Assembly: GCA_964361075.1 (NCBI GenBank)
Contig: CAYHZL010000092.1
Span: 1 to 13,364, forward strand
DNA length: 13,364 bases
Source: CAYHZL01 sp964361075
Lineage (GTDB): Bacteria; Bacteroidota; Ignavibacteria; UBA10030; UBA8401
Reading direction: 5' to 3'
In this document: positions 8,310-13,364 of the stretch, piece by piece
Layout of the letters: each line of letters opens with the position of its first letter
How positions within the stretch are numbered: position 1 is the stretch's first letter
Position numbers and translations under genes: made by a program
The notes under the pieces: model-generated
Database searches by the model: none
Told to the model about the DNA's origin: nothing
The model's input: the letters and a program-made list of their open reading frames with translations, nothing else

Positions 8310-9809
8310 ATGCGCAGGTTTATTCCAAAAACATTTTTTAATCCGATCAGTCTGATTGGTGCGGCAATCGCAGGGATCGCTCTTTTCCTCGGACTCTTTC
8401 TTATGGCTCTCGATTATTTTTCTGGAGGAGGAAGAGCTTATGTCGGTATCATTACATTCATCATCTTGCCGATGTTTTTGATAGTGGGTTTAGCGATTGC
8501 GCTTGCCGGTATGATCCGAGAGTGGTGGCTGCACCGACATGCACGTGGAATTGAGCATCATTTTCCCGCCATTAATCTGAATGACCCGCATCATCGTACG
8601 GTGTTTGGTTTTGTCTCTATTCTCTCGATCTCTTTTCTTGTTGTGCTCGCGTTCGGAAGTTTTCAGATGTACGAGTATACCGAGTCGGTGGAATTCTGCG
8701 GCACCGTGTGTCATAGCGTGATGAATCCGGAATACACTGCATATTTATATTCGCCTCATGCGAAAGTAACGTGCGCCGAATGTCACGTTGGGTCAGGTGC
8801 AGATTATTATGTGAAGTCAAAACTGTCGGGAGCGTATCAAGTGTATTCGGTACTCTTTCATAAATATTCTCGTCCTATCGAAACACCAGTTCGTAATTTG
8901 CGTCCGGCGCAGCAAACATGCGAGCAGTGCCATTGGCCTAAACATTTTTTTGCCGAGAAAAAAATTGTTAACACCTATTTTCTTTCCGATGAAAAAAATA
9001 CCGAGTGGTGGATTACACTGCTGATGCGTATCGGCGGCGGCAATAATGAAACCGGACCGACCGAGGGTATTCACTGGCACATGAATATCAACAATAGAAT
9101 TATGTATGTTGCTGTAGATTCACAGCGTCAGATAATTCCGTGGATCGAATCTCGAAGACCGGATGGCACTATCGTAACGTATAAAACTAATGATGGCTCA
9201 TTTAAAGATGAAATATTATCAACAGGCGAGACACGACGAATGGATTGTATTGATTGCCATAATCGTCCGACACATATTTATCGCCCGCCCAATCAATCAG
9301 TTAACGAAGCTATGAAACTGAATTGGATCAATCCAAAGATTCCTTCCATCAAAGCAATTGCTTTGGAAGCACTATCGAGACCCTATGAAACGCAGGAAGG
9401 TGCGATGGATAGCATTGGAATTTTTGTTCGTGACCAGTATGTGCAGCGTTATCCTCAAATTTATAAAACCATGAAGCGGGATATTGATTCGGCAATATCG
9501 CGTCTTCAGAAAATTTACAGCAGAAATATTTTTCCCGAGATGCGGGTGTCGTGGAAGAACTATCCGAACAATATCGGACATCTCTATTCGCCGGGATGTT
9601 TTCGATGCCACGATGATAAGCATGTTGGCAGTAACGGAAAAGTGTTATCGCGCGATTGCAATACCTGCCATGTTATTTTAGCGCAGCATCTGGACACCGA
9701 TGATAAATTGAGAGTATCGCTCGAAGGTGTTCCGTATCGTCATCCGGTTGATATTGGTGATGCATGGAAAGAAATGAATTGCAGCGATTGCCACACCGGC
9801 GGCAAATAG
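8310..9809 (+). CDS. ImcH-like heptaheme NapC/NirT-family inner-membrane cytochrome c
   Basis: This is probably a quinol dehydrogenase that passes electrons from the inner membrane to periplasmic cytochromes. Three hydrophobic helices lie near residues 13-35, 43-67 and 97-117. The first heme site is CX3CH (C130-G-T-V-C-H135) followed by SVMNPEY, as in NapC/NirT-type proteins; six CXXCH motifs follow, the last at 491-495. Three N-terminal helices, seven hemes and about 500 residues match Geobacter ImcH (described from memory as a heptaheme NapC/NirT protein with three TM segments), whereas NapC and NrfH have four hemes, one helix and about 200 residues. AAGGA at 8300-8304 lies five bases before ATG 8310. 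It follows the NrfD gene in the same direction after 83 bases, so it may be the last gene of that operon. Orthology with ImcH needs a tree. Confidence 0.88.
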   Translation: MRRFIPKTFFNPISLIGAAIAGIALFLGLFLMALDYFSGGGRAYVGIITFIILPMFLIVGLAIALAGMIREWWLHRHARGIEHHFPAINLNDPHHRTVFGFVSILSISFLVVLAFGSFQMYEYTESVEFCGTVCHSVMNPEYTAYLYSPHAKVTCAECHVGSGADYYVKSKLSGAYQVYSVLFHKYSRPIETPVRNLRPAQQTCEQCHWPKHFFAEKKIVNTYFLSDEKNTEWWITLLMRIGGGNNETGPTEGIHWHMNINNRIMYVAVDSQRQIIPWIESRRPDGTIVTYKTNDGSFKDEILSTGETRRMDCIDCHNRPTHIYRPPNQSVNEAMKLNWINPKIPSIKAIALEALSRPYETQEGAMDSIGIFVRDQYVQRYPQIYKTMKRDIDSAISRLQKIYSRNIFPEMRVSWKNYPNNIGHLYSPGCFRCHDDKHVGSNGKVLSRDCNTCHVILAQHLDTDDKLRVSLEGVPYRHPVDIGDAWKEMNCSDCHTGGK

Positions 9810-9848
9810 AAATAAGTTGAATTTGATAGACAATTTTTTCTATCATTA

Positions 9849-9967
9849 GGGCATCTCTAAAAACTTGTTACGAAACCTTCAAGGTTTTTTGTTTTTGCGA
9901 TGTACCATAAAATTTTAACATCACAAAATTTGATCAAATTAAACCTTGAAGGTTTTTAGAGATGCCC
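9849..9967. repeat. MITE-like element, 119 bp, with 16-bp inverted ends and ATTA flanks
   Basis: GGGCATCTCTAAAAAC (9849-9864) and GTTTTTAGAGATGCCC (9952-9967) are a perfect 16-bp inverted repeat. ATTA lies directly outside both ends (9845-9848 and 9968-9971), as expected of a target-site duplication. Next to each end is an AACCTTCAAGGTTT-type palindrome (9873-9887 on the left, about 9941-9957 on the right); the left arm looks like the right arm with nine extra bases. It has no coding potential. The left palindrome, AAACC/GGTTT followed by T-rich DNA (9885-9896), could act as an intrinsic terminator after the heptaheme gene, separating it from the bc operon. No transposase lies in the window, so any transposition would have been in trans. 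Confidence 0.8.
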
Positions 9968-10092
9968 ATTAACAACTGCAAGTACAGAAAATTTTTTGTA
10001 TCATCTACAATAAAGCATTGTCGTTCTCGATTGGCAAACTCATTCTGGAGACCTCAGTGTATTTTCATTCAACACTAAACCAATAGACCATT

Positions 10093-10548
10093 ATGATGGA
10101 AAATTCCAAAGTTCAAAAGCCCACTTCTAAAAGAGACTTCCTCAAAGTTATTCTCAGTGGCAGCTTTCTCGCATGGATAGGAGTTGTTCTCTATCCGGTA
10201 TTATCCTATCTTAAAACTCCTAAGCAAACAGAAGTAGTTGTGAGTAGTGTAAAAGCAGGTTTGCTTAAAGATATAGAAAAAGATTCCGGACAAATTGTGA
10301 AATTTGGTAACAAGCCGGTGATACTCATCAGAACTGCAGAGGATAAATTACGTGCTTTTTCTGCTACGTGTACTCATTTGGATTGTACGGTTCAATATCG
10401 CAAAGATTTCGGTGCTATTTGGTGTGCCTGTCATAATGGTAAATATGATCTGAACGGTCGAAACATCTCTGGTCCACCACCACGACCATTAGATGAATAC
10501 AGAGTTGTGGTGCAAGAGAATGAAGTTTTAATTTCGAAAAAAGTATGA
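10093..10548 (+). CDS. Rieske [2Fe-2S] protein of a bc-type quinol oxidoreductase
   Basis: This carries electrons from quinol at the Qo site of cytochrome b to the c-type subunit. Both Rieske boxes are intact: C93-T-H95-L-D-C98 and C111-A-C113-H114-N-G, giving the two Cys and two His cluster ligands plus the disulfide cysteines, and a GPPPRPL loop follows near residue 128. The N-terminus has one membrane helix (about 22-41) after SKRDFLK, a Tat-type motif with Lys in place of the first Arg. At 151 residues it is short, like b6f and other minimal Rieske proteins. Two consecutive ATG codons (10093, 10096) are possible starts and neither has a clear Shine-Dalgarno. The last codons overlap the cytochrome b start in ATGA. 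The promoter should lie in 9968-10092, where I see only a small TTGTA/TACAA dyad (9996-10010). The CACH in box 2 is not a heme site. Confidence 0.95.
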   Translation: MMENSKVQKPTSKRDFLKVILSGSFLAWIGVVLYPVLSYLKTPKQTEVVVSSVKAGLLKDIEKDSGQIVKFGNKPVILIRTAEDKLRAFSATCTHLDCTVQYRKDFGAIWCACHNGKYDLNGRNISGPPPRPLDEYRVVVQENEVLISKKV

Positions 10549-11624
10549 ATACATTCTTAAAAAAAATTTTTCGTTGGCTCGATGAGCGTGTGCAATTGGA
10601 TAATCTGATTCAGTTTATGGGAAAAAAATATGTCCCTGTTCATTCTCATTCGGTCTGGTATTATTTTGGCGGTGTTTCACTTTTCCTTTTCATCATTCAG
10701 GTGATTACCGGTATTCTTCTTCTTTTATATTACAAAGCGAGTGAAGAATTAGCTTTTGAAAGCATTCAATTTATTATGTCCAAAGTAGAATTTGGATGGC
10801 TCATTCGTTCCATTCACAGTTGGGCAGCGAACCTTTTCGTTTTGGCAGCGATGATCCACATGTTCAGCGTTTTCTTTGGAAAAGCTTATCGGAAACCCCG
10901 CGAAATAACGTGGCTGACTGGTATGGTGATGTTTTTCCTCGCATTGGGTTTTGGATTCAGCGGCTATCTATTGCCGTGGAATGAACTGGCATTCTTTGCA
11001 ACCAAAGTTGGAACAGATATTGCCGGGGTGGTTCCTCTTATCGGAGAACCTATATTAATTTTTCTACGCGGAGGAGAGGATGTTACCGGTGCAACGTTGA
11101 CAAGATTTTTTGGTATTCATGTTGCAATATTGCCGGGAATGTTCGCTGTCTTATTGGGCATTCATTTGCTTTTAGTTCAACGGCAGGGGATGAGTGAACC
11201 GATAGAAGATGAAACGGACACTATAACAGAGCGGAAGACTATGCCATTCTTCCCGAATTTTATTTTACGCGATATCCTTCTTTGGTTGATTGTGTTAAAC
11301 ATTCTGGCAATTCTTGCAGTTTTTTTCCCGTGGGAACTGGGGCAAAAAGCCGATGCATTTGCACCTGCTCCTGCAGGAATAAAACCAGAATGGTTTTTCA
11401 TGTTTATGTTTCAAACTCTGAAATATATACCAGCACATATCTGGATATTCGATGGTGAAGTGTTTGGGATTATGACGTTTGGTCTTGCGGGATTGCTCTG
11501 GACAATGGTTCCGTTCTGGGATAAAAAAAGTTCACGCGGCCAAAAAAACCGTTTCATCAATTATATTGGATTATTTGTTGTGATGTTTATTATTCTTCTT
11601 ACGATCGTTGGATGGTTGGCATGA
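10545..11624 (+). CDS. cytochrome b (b6 plus subunit IV fused) of a bc-type complex
   Basis: This is the quinol-oxidising, diheme membrane core of the complex with the Rieske protein. The b-heme ligands are visible as H91-x13-H105 and H192-x14-H207; the 14-residue spacing of the second pair is the b6-type form. The Qo-site motif is P281-E-W-F, close to the PEWY of b6-type proteins. After the four-helix b6-like part (to about residue 215), three more helices resemble subunit IV, so the two are fused in one 359-residue chain. In KYVPVHSHSVWYYFGG, Tyr40 stands where b6f cytochromes have the Cys that binds the extra heme ci (FYCLGG), so that heme is probably not covalently bound here. The ATG overlaps the Rieske stop by four bases, and the stop overlaps the next start by four bases, so all three are translationally coupled. 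Confidence 0.95.
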   Translation: MNTFLKKIFRWLDERVQLDNLIQFMGKKYVPVHSHSVWYYFGGVSLFLFIIQVITGILLLLYYKASEELAFESIQFIMSKVEFGWLIRSIHSWAANLFVLAAMIHMFSVFFGKAYRKPREITWLTGMVMFFLALGFGFSGYLLPWNELAFFATKVGTDIAGVVPLIGEPILIFLRGGEDVTGATLTRFFGIHVAILPGMFAVLLGIHLLLVQRQGMSEPIEDETDTITERKTMPFFPNFILRDILLWLIVLNILAILAVFFPWELGQKADAFAPAPAGIKPEWFFMFMFQTLKYIPAHIWIFDGEVFGIMTFGLAGLLWTMVPFWDKKSSRGQKNRFINYIGLFVVMFIILLTIVGWLA

Positions 11625-13087
11625 AAATACCACTCATTCTTTTCTTACTCGTACTCGCACCGCAGTTTGTTTTTTCGCAATCAAAAAAGGACGAGTGCTT
11701 AACGTGTCACGAAACGCTCGGCGATAAACCGTCTGAATTATTCAAACGTGACGTTCATTTCGAAATTGGAATTTCGTGCGCGGGATGCCATGGCGGTGAT
11801 GATAAAACAGATGATATGGATGCGGCGATGTCAAAACAAAAAGGATTCATTGGCGTACCAAAAGGAGATAATATTATTGCAGTTTGTGCAAAGTGTCATT
11901 CGGATGCACAAACTATGGTCAAAACATATAAATCATATTTGCAACGAAACCAAGCAGAAATGCTTGCTACGAGTGTGCATGGCAAACTTTCAACTTCGGG
12001 CAAGGAACACATCGTCCAATGCACTACTTGCCATAACGCTCACGGAATTGTTTCAACTAAGAATTCTGCTTCACCGGTCCATCCGTCTAAAATTGTACAA
12101 ACATGTACGAAATGTCATGCTAATGCTGCGTTTATGCGAAAATATAACCCGAAATTACCAGTTGATCAGTTGGATAAATATCGCACGAGCATTCACGGTA
12201 TGAAAAATGCACGAGGTGATATAAAAGTTGCACAATGTGCAAGTTGCCACGGGAGTCATGATATTCAGGCATCAAACGATGTGAAATCGAAAGTCTATGC
12301 GGAAAATCTTCCGAAGACATGTGGAAAATGTCATGCAAACTCCATCTACATGAAAGGGTATGGAATACCCACCGACCAATTGACTAAATTTAATAAAAGC
12401 GTTCACGGGAAAGCACTGCTTGAAAAACATGATACCGGCGCTCCTTCCTGCAATGATTGTCATGGGAACCATGGTGCGGCTCCTCCTGGTTTGGAATCGG
12501 TTTCAAATGTATGCGGTACCTGCCACGCATTGAATGCTGATTTATTTTCTTCAAGTCCACATAAAATTGCGTTCGACAGAAAAAAATTTCCTGAATGCGA
12601 AACTTGTCATGGTTATCATGGTATTGTTTCCGTGACGGATGAACTTCTCGGTGTCTCTTCTGAAGCAGTGTGCAGCCGATGTCATCAAGAAGATCAAAAT
12701 ACAAAGGGATATGTAGCTGCAATAATAATGAGACAATTGATTGATAGTTTAGAGTACATTAAGAACGAAGCCACTTCACTCATCGACGATGCAGAACAGA
12801 AAGGTATGGAAGTTTCTGAATCGAAATTTAAACTTCGCGAAATTAAACAATCTCGATTGCTATCACGCACAATGGTTCATGCATTTAATGTTGAAAAACT
12901 CAATGAAGTTGTCGGGAAAGGATTATTGGCAGCATCAGTCGTGAAAAGCGATGGACAAAAGGCAATTGATGAGTATTATTTTCGCCGCTGGGGTTTGGGA
13001 ATTGTTTCTGTGATCATTTCGATTCTGGCAATTTCGTTATATTTGACAATTCGTCGAATAGAAAAATCACAAGAGAATAAATCGTGA
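11621..13087 (+). CDS. 11-heme c-type cytochrome subunit of the bc complex, C-terminally anchored
   Basis: This probably takes electrons from the Rieske protein in place of cytochrome c1 or f and passes them to other periplasmic hemes; that role is inferred from gene position. A signal peptide (hydrophobic from residue 3, cut near FSQ, about residue 19) is followed by eleven CXXCH motifs from residue 26 to 355, several with the SIHG/SVHG spacers also found in the two large cytochromes upstream. A heme-free, charged, probably helical segment covers about 360-450, then a C-terminal membrane helix (about 457-477) with a positively charged end. The gene is the third of a chain of ATGA overlaps. 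I chose ATG 11621 because it overlaps the cytochrome b stop; an in-frame ATG at 11612 would add three residues. A terminator follows 40 bases after the stop. Confidence 0.9.
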   Translation: MKIPLILFLLVLAPQFVFSQSKKDECLTCHETLGDKPSELFKRDVHFEIGISCAGCHGGDDKTDDMDAAMSKQKGFIGVPKGDNIIAVCAKCHSDAQTMVKTYKSYLQRNQAEMLATSVHGKLSTSGKEHIVQCTTCHNAHGIVSTKNSASPVHPSKIVQTCTKCHANAAFMRKYNPKLPVDQLDKYRTSIHGMKNARGDIKVAQCASCHGSHDIQASNDVKSKVYAENLPKTCGKCHANSIYMKGYGIPTDQLTKFNKSVHGKALLEKHDTGAPSCNDCHGNHGAAPPGLESVSNVCGTCHALNADLFSSSPHKIAFDRKKFPECETCHGYHGIVSVTDELLGVSSEAVCSRCHQEDQNTKGYVAAIIMRQLIDSLEYIKNEATSLIDDAEQKGMEVSESKFKLREIKQSRLLSRTMVHAFNVEKLNEVVGKGLLAASVVKSDGQKAIDEYYFRRWGLGIVSVIISILAISLYLTIRRIEKSQENKS

Positions 13088-13127
13088 ATAAGCAACATAA
13101 TTTTCACAACAGAGTCTGTTCAAGTTG

Positions 13128-13159
13128 AAGAATCCCGACGGAAGGATTCTTATCTTTTT
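13128..13159 (+). terminator. intrinsic terminator after the bc operon
   Basis: AAGAATCC (13128-13135) and GGATTCTT (13144-13151) form a perfect 8-bp stem with an 8-nt loop, followed after three bases by five T residues (13155-13159). It lies 40 bases beyond the 11-heme cytochrome stop and is the best terminator in the window. Confidence 0.7.
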
Positions 13160-13277
13160 CCGTTTCTCGAATGCTCTTCACATTGTTCAGACAGAAAGAC
13201 GATATATCATCACCGCTTTTGAAGAGATATAACATTGAATACGAAGAAAAATATTTATTTGAATGGATTGAATAGTT

Positions 13278-13345
13278 CGATGCCGTTGGCATCGGATATT
13301 ATCGGTGTAAACCATTTGCTATAAACGTTACATCCCTTCGGGATG
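13278..13345. repeat. palindromic dispersed-repeat-like sequence at the window end
   Basis: Two perfect hairpins lie close together: CGATGCC-GTT-GGCATCG (13278-13294) and CATCCC-TTC-GGGATG (13331-13345), joined by a segment with GGTGTAAACC and GCTATAAACGTTA. The style resembles short non-coding repeats found in many copies in Bacteroidota/Chlorobiota-type genomes, from memory. Its true limits are unknown because the window ends shortly after. The rest of the 277-base region after the last gene holds only the terminator. Confidence 0.5.
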
Positions 13346-13364
13346 AATAAAAGAAGCCGCAAAT

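Noticed and set aside
10423..10434. CACH in the Rieske protein as a heme site
   Set aside because: It is one residue short of CXXCH and is the second Rieske box, paired with C-T-H-L-D-C at the right distance.

Overview
The window is an electron-transfer locus from a Gram-negative anaerobic or facultatively anaerobic bacterium. It has moderately low GC, every supported gene lies on the + strand, and at least 58 covalent (c-type) heme-binding motifs are encoded in about 13 kb. Protein style (CXXCH repeats spaced by E/KSIHG motifs, b6-like cytochrome b, NrfD-type proteins) and palindromic intergenic repeats suggest the Ignavibacteriota/Chlorobiota/Bacteroidota group. That placement is from general impression only; no marker gene proves it.

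Layout. (1) 125-2311 and 2603-5386: two paralogous proteins. Each is a secreted multiheme c domain (13 and 19 CXXCH) fused to a C-terminal diheme b-type membrane domain, the layout of Geobacter CbcL. They are separated by a ~200 bp MITE-like palindromic repeat. (2) 5551-9809: a probable operon of an anchored octaheme cytochrome c, a Tat-exported ferredoxin with four [4Fe-4S] clusters, an NrfD/PsrC quinol-binding membrane subunit, and a heptaheme NapC/NirT protein that resembles Geobacter ImcH. (3) 9810-10092: an intergenic gap with a second, 119 bp MITE-like element flanked by ATTA repeats. (4) 10093-13087: a tightly overlapping three-gene operon of Rieske protein, b6/subunit IV-type cytochrome b and an 11-heme c-type cytochrome, i.e. 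a bc complex in which a multiheme subunit seems to replace cytochrome c1/f. A good intrinsic terminator follows. The window ends in another palindromic dispersed repeat.

How the parts may work together (inference). Every module has a membrane part able to oxidise menaquinol (b561/FdnI-like domains, NrfD, NapC-type anchor, bc complex) and a periplasmic multiheme part able to take electrons away. Several parallel quinol-to-periplasm routes are therefore encoded side by side. This recalls Geobacter, where ImcH, CbcL and other Cbc complexes serve acceptors of different redox potential in extracellular electron transfer. No terminal reductase, molybdopterin subunit, outer-membrane porin or regulator lies in the window, so the final acceptor (or donor, if electrons run inward) is unknown.

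No gene-free stretch exceeds 300 bases. The gaps hold repeats, hairpins and terminator candidates. No RNA genes, CRISPR arrays or transposase genes were seen, and no minus-strand gene is convincing.
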